Shown: in pieces, positions 10,824 to 19,271 of the stretch
Numbering within the stretch: position 1 is the first letter of the stretch
Layout: each line of letters opens with the position of its first letter
Origin: Chloroflexi bacterium CFX6
GTDB taxonomy: Bacteria > Chloroflexota > Anaerolineae > Anaerolineales > Villigracilaceae
Length of the DNA stretch: 64,000 nt
Direction: 5' to 3'
NCBI GenBank assembly: GCA_030263595.1
Contig: SZPG01000027.1
Coordinates: 1 to 64,000 of the forward strand
Translations under genes and position numbers: made by a program
Notes under the pieces: model-generated
Database searches by the model: none
What the model was told of the DNA's origin: nothing
What the model saw: only the letters and a program-made list of their open reading frames with translations

Positions 10824-10868
10824 GGCACCGCGGCGGATGTGTTGGTGGTGATGGCATATTTACAATAA
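10824..10868 (+). repeat. 3'-end repeat, copy c, after MazF
   Basis: Contains GCGGCGGATGTGTTG and reads in frame A-A-D-V-L-V-V-M-A-Y-L-Q-stop. It is homologous to copies a (9411) and b (10102), and it is the last copy before the palindromic repeat and etfB. It may be the original 3' end of the membrane protein gene. Confidence 0.75.
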
Positions 10869-10880
10869 TCCACGCCGTTC

Positions 10881-10998
10881 CGTCATTGCGAGGGCGCTCT
10901 TCCCGAAGCAATCCCCACCACTGCCTCGTCATTGCGAGCGGAGCGAAGCAATCTCCATCGCCGCGAGGGGATTGCTTCTCGAAGACTCGCAATGACAG
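10881..10998. repeat. Palindromic intergenic repeat, CATTGCGAG/GAAGCAATC family
   Basis: One direct half (CATTGCGAGGGCGCTC, then CGAAGCAATCCCC) is followed by a full palindrome: CGTCATTGCGAGCGGAGCG-AAGCAATCTCC mirrored by GGGGATTGCTTC-TCGAAGACTCGCAATGACA. The same family recurs at 17356, 41475 and 48413. These REP-like elements can fold into long hairpins in RNA or single-stranded DNA. Confidence 0.9.
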
Positions 10999-11022
10999 AC
11001 AATAACAATCAAGGAGTCGACT

Positions 11023-11793
11023 TTGAAAATCATCGCATGTATCAAACAAGTCCCGGACTCGGAGGCGAAGGTACGCGCCGAGGGCGGGCAGGTCACGTGG
11101 GGGGACGCGCCGCTGGTCATCAACCCGTTCGACGAGTACGCGGTCGAAGGCGCGCTCTTGACAAAGGAAGCCAATGGCGGGACAGTCACCGCGCTGTGCA
11201 TCGGACCAGAATCCGCGAAGGAAGCGCTCAAGCACGCGCTCGCCATGGGCGCGGACGAAGCCATCCTCGTCTCGGACCCCGCGCTCGAAAACATCGACTC
11301 GGCCGGCGCGGCGCGCGTCCTTGCCGCGGCAATCAAAAAGATCGGCGACGCGGATATGGTCATGTTCGGGCGGCAGACGCTCGACAACGGATCGGGGCTC
11401 ACCGCCGCGCAGACGGCGAGAGTCCTCGGGTTGCCCATGCTTGGGTGGGTGGGGCAGGTCAAAGTCCAGGATGGAAGCGTGATCGTCGACCGGGTCGTCG
11501 AGGAAGGCAGGGTCACTGTCGGCGCGAAATTGCCCGCCGTCCTGAGCGTCGTCCAAAGCATCGGCGAACCGCGCTATCCCTCGTTCATGGGCATCCGCAA
11601 AGCGTCGAAGGCGAACATCCCCGTATGGTCGCTGGCTGACCTCGGCGTCGAAGCGCCCGCCGCCGTCGTGACGCGCATCGAACTGATGAACCCACCCGTG
11701 CGCGAAACGGTCGTCGAGATGATCACAGGCGAAACGCCCGAAGCCGTCGCCGAAACGCTCGCTGAAAAAATCCTTGCGGAGAAAGTGCTATGA
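11023..11793 (+). CDS. etfB: Electron transfer flavoprotein subunit beta
   Basis: AMP-binding subunit of the heterodimeric flavoprotein that accepts electrons from acyl-CoA dehydrogenases. At 256 residues it has normal length. It starts MKIIACIKQVPDSEAKVR and contains the family signature INPFDEYAVEGAL, the AMP-site region and the recognition-loop region VLGLPMLGWVGQV. The start is a TTG with a strong AAGGAG site (11011-11016) seven bases upstream. It overlaps etfA by four bases (ATGA), so the two form an operon. The acyl-CoA dehydrogenase at 6709 is a likely donor. Confidence 0.95.
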   Translation: MKIIACIKQVPDSEAKVRAEGGQVTWGDAPLVINPFDEYAVEGALLTKEANGGTVTALCIGPESAKEALKHALAMGADEAILVSDPALENIDSAGAARVLAAAIKKIGDADMVMFGRQTLDNGSGLTAAQTARVLGLPMLGWVGQVKVQDGSVIVDRVVEEGRVTVGAKLPAVLSVVQSIGEPRYPSFMGIRKASKANIPVWSLADLGVEAPAAVVTRIELMNPPVRETVVEMITGETPEAVAETLAEKILAEKVL

Positions 11794-12803
11794 AAACCTT
11801 CGTTTACGTTGACCACTTCAAGGGCGAGATCCAACCCGCATCGTGGGAGGCGATCGGGCTCGGCAAAACGCTGGGTTCGGTGAGCGCGGTTGTATTTGGA
11901 TCGGGCGTCAACTCGGTCGTGAAGTCTGCATTCGAATATGGCGCCGACGAGGTCTTCGTCGCGGACGACGCGGCGCTGGAGGATTACCGCGCCGAACCTT
12001 ACGCTTCGACTCTCTCGGCGCTCGCATCAGCCCAGACCCCGGACCTGATCCTGTTCCCGACGACGGCGCGCACCCGCGAACTTGCCGCCATGTCCGCAGT
12101 GGATTTGAACACGGGCGTATTGACCGACATCTCCGCGCTCGAAGCGAACGGAGATCAATTGGTCGCGACGCGTCCCATTTACGAAGGCAAGGTCCTGGAG
12201 AAGACCGTTTGCTCGGGCAAGCCTGTGATGGCGACCATCCGCTCGCGCTTCTTCCCCAAACCTGAACCAGAGGCGGGCAAATCGGGGACGCCGATCAATG
12301 TGGAAGTCAAAGCCGAGGCGTTGACGACCGTCGAGGGTTACTCCGCCTCCGAAAGCGCGGTCAATCTGGGTGACGCGGGCATCATCGTTTCCGGCGGACG
12401 CGGCGTCTCGAACAATCCGTCCCTCACGCCGCCGGATGGCATGGACGAAAAGCAAGCCGAGATCTGGCGCGCGCAACAAGGCTTCGCGCTCGTCACCGAA
12501 TTGGCGAACGTCCTCGGCGGCGCGGTCGGCGCATCGCGCGCCGCGGTTGACGGCGGATACATCCCCTATTCCCATCAAGTCGGGCAGACGGGCAAGGTCG
12601 TCACACCCGACCTGTATATCGCCTGCGGCATCTCCGGCGCGATCCAGCACCTGGTCGGCATGAGAAACGCCAAGGTCATCGTCGCCATCAACAAGGACGT
12701 CGACGCGCCCATCTTCAAACAGGCGCGTTACGGCGTGGTGGGCGACCTGTTCCAGGTCGTCCCCGCGTTGACGGCGGAGTTCAAGAAGAGATTGGGGAAG
12801 TGA
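11790..12803 (+). CDS. etfA: Electron transfer flavoprotein subunit alpha
   Basis: FAD-binding subunit of electron transfer flavoprotein, 337 residues. The C-terminal FAD domain is clear: [67 protein letters not shown] and [19 protein letters not shown]. It is translationally coupled to etfB and followed by a strong terminator. Together they would carry electrons from acyl-CoA oxidation toward the quinone pool; an ETF-quinone oxidoreductase is not in the window. Confidence 0.96.
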   Translation: MKTFVYVDHFKGEIQPASWEAIGLGKTLGSVSAVVFGSGVNSVVKSAFEYGADEVFVADDAALEDYRAEPYASTLSALASAQTPDLILFPTTARTRELAAMSAVDLNTGVLTDISALEANGDQLVATRPIYEGKVLEKTVCSGKPVMATIRSRFFPKPEPEAGKSGTPINVEVKAEALTTVEGYSASESAVNLGDAGIIVSGGRGVSNNPSLTPPDGMDEKQAEIWRAQQGFALVTELANVLGGAVGASRAAVDGGYIPYSHQVGQTGKVVTPDLYIACGISGAIQHLVGMRNAKVIVAINKDVDAPIFKQARYGVVGDLFQVVPALTAEFKKRLGK

Positions 12804-12827
12804 ACATCCGCCATTGAGAGATTAACC

Positions 12828-12856
12828 AGAAAACGGGCTTTCCAGCCCGTTTTCTG
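12828..12856 (+). terminator. Terminator after etfBA (may also serve the minus-strand gene)
   Basis: AGAAAACGGGCT-TTCC-AGCCCGTTTTCT is a perfect 12-base-pair stem with four A and four T built into its arms. It lies between convergent genes and can act in both directions. Confidence 0.85.
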
Positions 12857-12872
12857 ATTCGAGCAAAGTGAA

Positions 12873-13247
12873 TTACGGAAAGTGAACCAGTTTGGCTCCA
12901 ACAGTGATGCGACTGGCAGTCCAAACATTGTCCACCAACCTCCCGTTGACGCTGACCGCGTCGCCAACCTTCAGATCGGCAAATGCGATCGGTGTGGTCA
13001 CTGCGCCGTTCTTCAAAAGGAAGCGCGTGGAATCCGTCACGGCGACGGTCAATTCCTGACCAACGTAGGGTTTGACGATCTTGTTACCGGCCAGGACCTG
13101 GATCGTGACGCTTCCATCGCCGATCGCGGCGATCTTCCCCGCCAGCGCAAACGTCCCGCGCGTACCGCCGGGTCCCGCCGCCATCGCCGGGGAGGCGCTG
13201 GCAAACAACAGTCCAAGCGCGAGCGCAAACAGTATCCATCGTTTCAT
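12873..13247 (-). CDS. Exported small protein with DUF5666-like OB-fold
   Basis: A 124-residue protein with a clear signal peptide (KRWILFALALGLLFASASPA, cleavage after AMA). The mature part begins GPGGTRGTFALAGKIAAIGD and contains SVTIQVLAGN, TDSTRFLL and the motif FADLKVGDAVSVNGR. This repeats the strand pattern of DUF5666-type small beta-barrel domains. Such proteins are exported and of unknown function. An AAGGAG site precedes the ATG at 13247. Confidence 0.75.
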   Translation of the reverse strand: MKRWILFALALGLLFASASPAMAAGPGGTRGTFALAGKIAAIGDGSVTIQVLAGNKIVKPYVGQELTVAVTDSTRFLLKNGAVTTPIAFADLKVGDAVSVNGRLVDNVWTASRITVGAKLVHFP

Positions 13248-13393
13248 GATTCATCTCCTTGTGTTGATGGTGCGTTCAATCGTTATGACGGAACCATGAG
13301 GCTGCGGATACTGTCACAGCGGCAATCTGCCAAAGCCGGTCTTATTTCTTGCGGTCGGCGCTCGATTTTATCTGTTATTTACCCTGTCTCGCG

Positions 13394-13744
13394 TCAGCAC
13401 GCCGCGGAGGGAATCCACGAACTCACAATAACGTCCATGGCGATGCCGTAAGCCAGCGCGTTCCAGAAGCGCATACCGGCGGGCTGGTCCTTCACCTTCT
13501 GCCAATATCCTGAAAAGACGAAGAAGGTGGTGACCAGGGCAACCGCCAGGCGGAGCAGGATCATCGTCCAGGGACCGAAACACCAGGGAGCGTTGTTCCT
13601 GATCACGTTCACGGCAACGCTGTAAATCCAGCGCAGGACAACGCCCAGAAACACGCCAATGAATACCTGCACTTTGGCGTTGGTATCCTCCTGTTGCGTC
13701 GCCAGTTTGAAACGAATGGCGTCATTGAAACTGAACGAGTTCAT
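13394..13744 (-). CDS. Tandem paralogue membrane protein B
   Basis: A 116-residue protein, start ATG 13744 with a perfect AGGAGG site. It shares the opening SFSFNDAIRFKLATQQEDT and the later motif FSGYWQKVKDQPAGMRFWN with the gene directly upstream (13753-14088). Hydrophobic stretches lie at about 26-48 and 63-82. The two genes are nearly identical at the DNA level over the first ~60 bases, pointing to a recent duplication or gene conversion. No known family is recognised. Confidence 0.75.
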   Translation of the reverse strand: MNSFSFNDAIRFKLATQQEDTNAKVQVFIGVFLGVVLRWIYSVAVNVIRNNAPWCFGPWTMILLRLAVALVTTFFVFSGYWQKVKDQPAGMRFWNALAYGIAMDVIVSSWIPSAAC

Positions 13745-13752
13745 CTTTCCTC

Positions 13753-14088
13753 CTAATACATCCACGGACCGACGAGTGCGTCAATCGAAAAGCCGTAGAC
13801 CAGCGAATTCAGGAACCGCATACCGGCAGGTTGATCCTTCACCTTGCCCCAATACCCTGAAAAGACGAAGAGCGTCACGATCAGGGCAATGACGATGCGG
13901 GCAATGATGACGGACAAACTTCCGAAGTTCCAGGGACCGCCCATCACCACGTCCACCACGATGCCGTACAGCCAGCGCAGGAGGACGCCGACGAAAACGC
14001 CGAGAAATACCTGCGTCTTTGCGCCCGTATCCTCCTGTTGCGTCGCCAGTTTGAAACGAATGGCGTCATTGAAACTGAAAGATGTCAT
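13753..14088 (-). CDS. Tandem paralogue membrane protein A
   Basis: A 111-residue protein, start ATG 14088 with an AAGGAG site. Predicted membrane segments lie near residues 27-48 (QVFLGVFVGVLLRWLYGIVV) and 58-80. It shares SFSFNDAIRFKLATQQEDT and FSGYWGKVKDQPAGMRFLN with its downstream paralogue, eight bases away, forming a two-gene operon. Function is unknown. The invariant motif between the last helix and the C-terminus (YW-x-KVKDQPAGMRF) suggests a conserved role. Confidence 0.75.
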   Translation of the reverse strand: MTSFSFNDAIRFKLATQQEDTGAKTQVFLGVFVGVLLRWLYGIVVDVVMGGPWNFGSLSVIIARIVIALIVTLFVFSGYWGKVKDQPAGMRFLNSLVYGFSIDALVGPWMY

Positions 14089-14226
14089 AAGGATGCTCCT
14101 TTTGTGGGGTCAGGATCATTATAGCAAAAGGAACGCGCCGATACAACCGGCTGAATTCGACAAACGCGTTTCCATCTCTTCGCACGGGCGATTTGTGGAT
14201 GCAAACGAGATCATTGGATAACTGGC

Positions 14227-14263
14227 AAAAAGAGACGGCGGAAAAAACCGCCGTCTCTTTCTT
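14227..14263 (-). terminator. Terminator after the CreD-like gene
   Basis: AAAGAGACGGCGG and CCGCCGTCTCTTT form a perfect 13-base-pair stem around an A6 loop, with A/T-rich flanks. It lies 24 bases after the stop of the minus-strand CreD-like gene. Confidence 0.88.
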
Positions 14264-14286
14264 CATTCGTCGCGCGGGTCGGCGCG

Positions 14287-15531
14287 CTATTCGCTTACGA
14301 TGGGCCACTTGGAAATGTCCGAACGGCCGACAAAGACCATGACGGACATGAAGATCAGGAAGATCAGGACCACGAACAGCAATCCCTGGAAGATGGGCAT
14401 CAGGAAGATCAGCGAGAAGACCACCGTCAACAGGAACAGGTACACGCCCACGACGCGGAAGGCGAACCACCTGCCAAACACGTTCGGAGCGTACAGAATG
14501 AACATGGCGGCGGTCAACACGATCGAGAGCCCAAAGGTTGGGACGATGCCAAAGAAGCGGATCAGGTAGGCGACGAACAGGTAATAGAAAACGTGGATCG
14601 TCCCAAGGAAGAGATAGTGGAAGGGATTGAATTTAACGGCAAAGATCTGCGAAAACAGGAATACCACCACCAGGAAGAGCGCCAGGGAGGCTGGCGAGTA
14701 GTTCATCACGGTTTGGATCTGATCGAGATACCTCTGGCGCTCGAGGAAGGCGACGCCCATGTCCTGAGTCGTGGAAAAATCGTTCACAGTGAACTGGAGG
14801 GTGGCGCCATCGGGGGTTGCCGTCTCCGTGTGGGGCAAGCCCTCGCGGTAAATGGCGTAATTCTTCGTATTCAGTTTGATATTGGCGGTCAGCCCTTGAA
14901 CGACGTTGTTTTGATAGGCGGAAAGATTGTACTTGTAAATATCCATGCCCTTGGTGGAATAGGTGATGATAATATCCGCTTCCTCCCCAGCCTGCATGTC
15001 GGGAAGCAGGGCAACCGATCCGTTCATCACGGGGCGTATCACAAGATTCCCCTTTGAAGGGATCGTGATGGTGTAATCGTACATCAAATTCGCGTTTTCC
15101 GGCGTGGTCATCTTCACTTGCAGTTCGCCCGCATAATTGGTGGTATTCGCGACGACATAAGTTTCCCGGTTGTGAACCTCGAATGCGTTGAACACCAACA
15201 GACTGCGGATCTTCTCTTCGTAATCCAGATCCGTATCAATGCCGATTGACTTCGGCACGAGGTCGAAGCGCTCGGTCTTCTCGACCTCCTCGTACTGCTT
15301 CGAGTCCTTGTTGAACTGCGTCTCGGTATACGTCCGTTCGAGGGTGAAGGCGGGCGGCACGATCCCGATCTCGCCCCCCCAGCCCTGCTGGAAAAGATAG
15401 TAGGCATAACCGTAGGTGCTGGATCTGTGTTCCCCGACGCGGGAGGCGGTCAGCGCCAGGATAACGACGCCTGCCGCGAACAACCCACCGAGCCAGACCA
15501 GCATGGCAAAAATACGAGCAGGGGCATTCAT
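14287..15531 (-). CDS. CreD-like inner membrane protein
   Basis: A 414-residue membrane protein. There is one N-terminal helix (FAMLVWLGGLFAAGVVILAL), a long extracytoplasmic region of about 250 residues rich in beta strands, then about five closely packed helices from residue ~285 on. This topology, and the motif NPFHYLFLGTIHVFYYLFVA near the second C-terminal helix (compare HPMQYLLVGLSLVMFYLL of E. coli CreD), suggest a distant CreD homologue. E. coli CreD belongs to the CreBC regulon and affects envelope stress; no creBC is seen here. Assignment is from topology and a short motif only. Confidence 0.55.
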   Translation of the reverse strand: MNAPARIFAMLVWLGGLFAAGVVILALTASRVGEHRSSTYGYAYYLFQQGWGGEIGIVPPAFTLERTYTETQFNKDSKQYEEVEKTERFDLVPKSIGIDTDLDYEEKIRSLLVFNAFEVHNRETYVVANTTNYAGELQVKMTTPENANLMYDYTITIPSKGNLVIRPVMNGSVALLPDMQAGEEADIIITYSTKGMDIYKYNLSAYQNNVVQGLTANIKLNTKNYAIYREGLPHTETATPDGATLQFTVNDFSTTQDMGVAFLERQRYLDQIQTVMNYSPASLALFLVVVFLFSQIFAVKFNPFHYLFLGTIHVFYYLFVAYLIRFFGIVPTFGLSIVLTAAMFILYAPNVFGRWFAFRVVGVYLFLLTVVFSLIFLMPIFQGLLFVVLIFLIFMSVMVFVGRSDISKWPIVSE

Positions 15532-15629
15532 GTTTCACTCCTTTTCTGCATATATCGGAAATTGACATATATACTATACCCCCTTTCCCCCCCAAAAGTC
15601 AAATGTGAATTTGTTACAGACGACGATAC

Positions 15630-15653
15630 AAAAAAGACCCGCTTGGGGTCTTT
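15630..15653 (-). terminator. Terminator after the Kelch lipoprotein gene
   Basis: On the minus strand, AAAGACCCC-AAGC-GGGTCTTT followed by more T gives a short stable hairpin with a T-run, 50 bases after the Kelch gene stop. Confidence 0.75.
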
Positions 15654-15703
15654 ACTCCGGCGTCGAGGGTTTGAATACCATCCTCCCGGCAAGGACCTTG
15701 ACA

Positions 15704-16642
15704 CTATGGCTTGAAAGAGAATACGAGTCCCTGATTGGATATCGCGCCGGCGCGATCCGCCCCACCCAAAACGTAAACGACCTCGTCCACGTTCGCCGAC
15801 GGAACGCCATGCAACGGAAGAGGTAGATCGGGACCCGGTTCCCACACGCCGGAAACGGGGTCGAAGACCTCAACACTGGTCAACGCCTGATTTTTACCCG
15901 TCAACGCCTCGCCGCCAATGGCATGGATTTTCCCATTTACGATGACCGCGGCAAAGCCGCCGCGCGCGGTCTGCATGGACGGAGCGTCCGACCACGAATC
16001 AACCATCGGGTCGTAAACTTCGACCGAGGTCAGTTCACCCATTCCCGACCAGCGTCCGCCCAACGCGTAGATCTTCCCGTCCAGCGCGGCTGCGGCGGCA
16101 TGCTCGCGCGCCTGGGATAAATTCGCAAGACTCCTCCATTCATCGCGCGCAGGATCGTAACGCAACAAGGCATTGCTCCCGCCGGTTCCGCCGACAATGT
16201 AGATGTGATCGCCGAGCGTCACAGCCGCGCCAGCCAGACGCGGTTCCGGCATGGACGCGATTGCCTGCCACGCATCGCTGGCTGGATCATACATCCATGC
16301 TTCTGCGCGCGGCGTCCAATTGACCAGCGAACTGCCCCCGCCAAAAATATACACCCTGCCGCCATGAGAAGCGGACATTAAGTGATGCCGAGGCTCAGGC
16401 AGATCCGCAAGCCTCCGCCAGGTATCAGTGGTCGTATCGTAGGCTTCGAGAACCCTTTCGCCGCCAAATCCACCCGGCACATAGATGATCGAACCGACCG
16501 CCGAGGCGGGCATCTCGGAACGAGGCGTTGGCATGGAGGCGAGTTGAGTCCACTCTTCGCTCGAGGCTGGTTGGGTTTTGGAACCACAGGAGGAGAGGAT
16601 CAGGGCAAAACAAATAACGATAAGGATGCGTATTCGATTCAC
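15704..16642 (-). CDS. Kelch-repeat lipoprotein
   Basis: A 312-residue exported protein. The signal sequence ends in a lipobox (LILSSC), so the mature N-terminal Cys is probably lipidated. It is followed by about six Kelch blades, each with the pattern (I/V)Y-(I/V)-x-GG then Y(D/N)P-x3-W: for example VYIFGGGSSLVNW, YIVGGTGGSNALLRYDP, IYALGGRWSGM and EVFDPVSGVWEPGP. These form a six-bladed propeller, usually for ligand or glycan binding. The start is GTG at 16642 with a CGGAGG site. Confidence 0.9.
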   Translation of the reverse strand: MNRIRILIVICFALILSSCGSKTQPASSEEWTQLASMPTPRSEMPASAVGSIIYVPGGFGGERVLEAYDTTTDTWRRLADLPEPRHHLMSASHGGRVYIFGGGSSLVNWTPRAEAWMYDPASDAWQAIASMPEPRLAGAAVTLGDHIYIVGGTGGSNALLRYDPARDEWRSLANLSQAREHAAAAALDGKIYALGGRWSGMGELTSVEVYDPMVDSWSDAPSMQTARGGFAAVIVNGKIHAIGGEALTGKNQALTSVEVFDPVSGVWEPGPDLPLPLHGVPSANVDEVVYVLGGADRAGAISNQGLVFSFKP

Positions 16643-16662
16643 AACGACCTCCGGGAACTGGT

Positions 16663-17090
16663 TTATTCGTTCGTCAGCGTGCTACCCATCAACATGCCGT
16701 TCGCCCAATGGAAACCCGTACCGCCGGGCGGCAGGATATCATAAGCGGCAGTCCCGCCATAAGGGACACGCTCGATAAACGTCACGCGCGCTCCATCCAG
16801 AAGATCGCCCACATCGAGCTCGCCCATTATTCGTCCATCCGCAGGGGGTGGCGCGGAGACGCCCACAATTCGGTTGGGGAAAGCCTGGACGATGGAAGCG
16901 TTGGGATGACGGTCGGCGGTTCAGGCATCGGAAAAGGATTCTCCGTGCCGGGCGGCTCAACGGTTTCGGCGATGACGGCGCCGACCCTGGCGGTAATCTC
17001 CAGCGGGGTCGAGACGCCATTCCATCCGGTCGGCGCGCAGGTAGTGAGGAACACTGCAAAGATCAGGGCGAGGACAATTGATTTGCGCAT
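16663..17090 (-). pseudogene. Frameshifted small lipoprotein (single gene split in two frames)
   Basis: The first frame starts MRKSIVLALIFAVFLTTCAP (lipobox-like LTTC) at 17090 and runs through a Pro/Thr linker to about 16930. After that, sensible sequence continues in another frame: ASIVQAFPNRIVGVSAPPP, then GELDVGDLLDGARVTFIERV and ends at 16663 with GTGFHWANGMLMGS. A one- or two-base change near 16900-16940 would join them into one ~140-residue lipoprotein. It could be a true mutation or a sequencing error. Function unknown. Confidence 0.6.
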
Positions 17091-17206
17091 GGAAGTCTCG
17101 TTTGCAGGACTTGATCTTTTCTTCCGCACAATCTTGACATAATTGACGGCATTACGCAAGTCCATCAGGCAAACGATCGTTGACATCTGCGATAGGATGG
17201 GGAAAA

Positions 17207-17230
17207 CAAAAAGACCCTTTGCAGGGTCTA
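17207..17230 (-). terminator. Terminator after tRNA-Asn
   Basis: Minus strand: AGACCC-TGCAAA-GGGTCT followed by TTTTTG. It begins four bases after the tRNA 3' end. Confidence 0.8.
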
Positions 17231-17233
17231 TTG

Positions 17234-17306
17234 CTCCTCGCCGAGGACTTGAACCTCGAACCTAGCGGTTAACAGCCGCCCGCTCTGCCGATTGAGCTAG
17301 CGAGGA
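17234..17306 (-). tRNA. tRNA-Asn (GTT anticodon)
   Basis: A 73-base tRNA: acceptor stem TCCTCGC/GCGAGGA, D-arm GCTC..GAGC, anticodon arm GGCGG-CTGTTAA-CCGCT with anticodon GTT, T-arm with GTTCAAGTC, discriminator G. CCA is not encoded. Confidence 0.96.
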
Positions 17307-17355
17307 AGGCGACGGGGATTATACCCCAACGAAAGATGGTGTCAAGAAACGTATT

Positions 17356-17438
17356 CGTCATTGCGGGTGTTCGCTGCGAGGCGAACACCCGATGAAACAG
17401 GGGTTGCTTCGACGGGAGGGCGCTGCCCTGCAATGACG
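17356..17438. repeat. Palindromic repeat, CATTGCGAG/GAAGCAATC family, variant copy
   Basis: Begins CGTCATTGCGGGTGTTCGC and ends CTGCAATGACG, with an internal perfect hairpin GGGTGTTCGC..GCGAACACCC. It lies in the gap between glpX and tRNA-Asn, touching the glpX stop region, and may serve as its terminator. Confidence 0.85.
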
Positions 17439-17442
17439 AAGA

Positions 17443-18432
17443 CTAATATTTGATCGCGCTCAATTGCCTCAACTTGTCAATTTGGTGTGTGGCGCTGATC
17501 TGCCGCACCGTGCCGGTCATGCCGCGCACCACGAGGGAATCGGTGGTGGCTCCCCTGCCAAAGTATCGCACGCCCTTGAGCAGTTCGCCGTCCGTGATGC
17601 CGGTGGCGGTGAAGAAGACATCCTCCGACGAGACAAGATCGTCCATCGTAAGCACCTTGTCGAAATCGTAGCCCGCTTCGCGCCCGCGCCGCAGTTCGTC
17701 CTCGTCGCGCGCATACAACTTTCCCTGGATTTCCCCTCCCATGGCGCGCAGGGCGCAAGCCGCGATCACGCCTTCGGGCGTGCCGCCGATGCCGATCAAC
17801 ACGTCCACGCCGGAATCGGGCCAGGCGGTCATCAGCGCCGCGGCAACGTCGCCGTCCGGGAGAAGGCGGATGCGCGCGCCCGCCTTGCGGATCTCCGCGA
17901 TCATGTCCTTGTGACGGTCGCGGTCGAGGATGATCGTCGTCAGGTCCTCCACGTCCTTCTTCTTCGCCTGCGCGATGGCCTTCAAATTTTCTGTGATGGA
18001 TTTTTCGATGTTGATCACGCCCTTCGCCTCGGGCCCCACCGCGAGTTTGTTCATGTAAACGAAAGGTCCCGGGTCGAACATGGAACCGCGCGGGGCGATG
18101 GCGACCGTCGAAAGCGAGTTAGAGCGGCCAAATGCCAGGGGGCGGGTTCCGTCAATGGGGTCCACGGCAACGTCAAAGTCCATGCCTGAGCCGTTGCCCA
18201 CGATCTCGCCGTTGTACAGCATGGGAGCGTTGTCCTTTTCGCCTTCGCCGATGACGATGACTCCGTTCATGTCCACCGTCTGGAGGACGATCCGCATCGC
18301 GTTGACCGCAGCCTGGTCGGCCGCCTCCTTATCGCCGCGTCCCATAAAGCGACCCGCCGCCAACGCCGCCGCCTCCGTCACGCGCACCAGTTCGAGCGCG
18401 AGGTTTCGGGTTGGGTCTTTTGTGATGTCCAT
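17443..18432 (-). CDS. glpX: Fructose-1,6-bisphosphatase class II
   Basis: Hydrolyses fructose 1,6-bisphosphate to fructose 6-phosphate in gluconeogenesis; 329 residues, usual length. Metal and phosphate motifs are clear: GEGEKDNAPMLYNGE, DVAVDPIDGTRPLAFG, GIGGTPEGVIAACALRAMGG and the late TATGITDGELLKGVRYFGRG. The ATG at 18432 is chosen for its AGGAGG site and because the protein then starts at the usual point (MDITKDPTRNLALELVRVTE). It lies 12 bases after cdsA and is the last gene of the long minus-strand block, in the place where dxr often sits. Confidence 0.96.
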   Translation of the reverse strand: MDITKDPTRNLALELVRVTEAAALAAGRFMGRGDKEAADQAAVNAMRIVLQTVDMNGVIVIGEGEKDNAPMLYNGEIVGNGSGMDFDVAVDPIDGTRPLAFGRSNSLSTVAIAPRGSMFDPGPFVYMNKLAVGPEAKGVINIEKSITENLKAIAQAKKKDVEDLTTIILDRDRHKDMIAEIRKAGARIRLLPDGDVAAALMTAWPDSGVDVLIGIGGTPEGVIAACALRAMGGEIQGKLYARDEDELRRGREAGYDFDKVLTMDDLVSSEDVFFTATGITDGELLKGVRYFGRGATTDSLVVRGMTGTVRQISATHQIDKLRQLSAIKY

Positions 18433-18443
18433 AAGCCTCCTTT

Positions 18444-19271
18444 TTATAAGATGAAATACTGGATCAGAAAATAACCGATCGCCGCGCCCCAGATCCACGA
18501 ATCGATGCGGTCTAAAAAGCCGCCGTGACCGGGAAAGATGTTGCTGGAATCCTTCACGCCACTTTGACGTTTGAACATGCTCTCGCCCAGGTCGCCCAGC
18601 GGCGCAAGCGTTCCGATCACCAGGCCGAGCAACGCGCCCTGCATGGGATTGATGACGCCGCCCAGGGGCTGCGGTCCCAGCGAAGAGAACGCATAAGCGA
18701 AGAACGCGCCGATCAGAACGGAAGTGAAGATGCCGGCAAAATATCCCTCCCAACTTTTCCTTGGGCTGAGGCGCGGCGCCATCTTGTGCTTTCCGTACGC
18801 CGCGCCGATCGAGTAGCCTCCCGTATCCGCCGCCCATACGAGCGGCAGGACCAGCAGGAACCACCAAACGCCCATCTCAGCGCTGATAAGATTGCGAAGA
18901 TCGAGCAGGTACGCGCCGATCCAGCCCAGGTAGACGATGCCCGCCACTGTGACGCCGAAATCAATCGCAGCGTGATCGCGCCCGCGTTCGAAGGCAAAGA
19001 GATGCACCGCCATGGCGAGAAGCGCCAACGCGACAAAGACCGGGATGGCGAGATCCGCAAAAAAGAAGCGTGCGGTGAGTATCACAAGCACGCCTCCAAC
19101 TGTGACGGGTTCGCTGGGCTCGAGTTTGACTGCCCGGTACAAGCGGACGTATTCCCATGCGCCGCCGACGAGAAAAGCCCCCATGATCAAAAAATAGAAC
19201 ACGCCGCCATAAATGACCGCGGGCAAACCCACCGCCGCGATCGCCAAAGCCGTCAGCGTGCGCTTAAGCAT
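18444..19271 (-). CDS. cdsA: Phosphatidate cytidylyltransferase
   Basis: Makes CDP-diacylglycerol from phosphatidic acid and CTP, the entry to phospholipid synthesis. 275 residues with about eight membrane helices. The C-terminal CdsA signature is present ([20 protein letters not shown]), including the conserved Lys-Asp and the GHGG-x2-DR-x-D metal site, plus [14 protein letters not shown] earlier. It overlaps uppS by eight bases. Neighbours uppS, frr, pyrH, tsf and rpsB form the widely conserved order. Confidence 0.95.
   Translation of the reverse strand: MLKRTLTALAIAAVGLPAVIYGGVFYFLIMGAFLVGGAWEYVRLYRAVKLEPSEPVTVGGVLVILTARFFFADLAIPVFVALALLAMAVHLFAFERGRDHAAIDFGVTVAGIVYLGWIGAYLLDLRNLISAEMGVWWFLLVLPLVWAADTGGYSIGAAYGKHKMAPRLSPRKSWEGYFAGIFTSVLIGAFFAYAFSSLGPQPLGGVINPMQGALLGLVIGTLAPLGDLGESMFKRQSGVKDSSNIFPGHGGFLDRIDSWIWGAAIGYFLIQYFIL

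Noticed and set aside
18433-18867. A fusion of a CdsA-like peptide with GlpX in one long frame
   Set aside because: The upstream part is cdsA read in the wrong frame; GlpX has its own AGGAGG site and a standard start at 18432.
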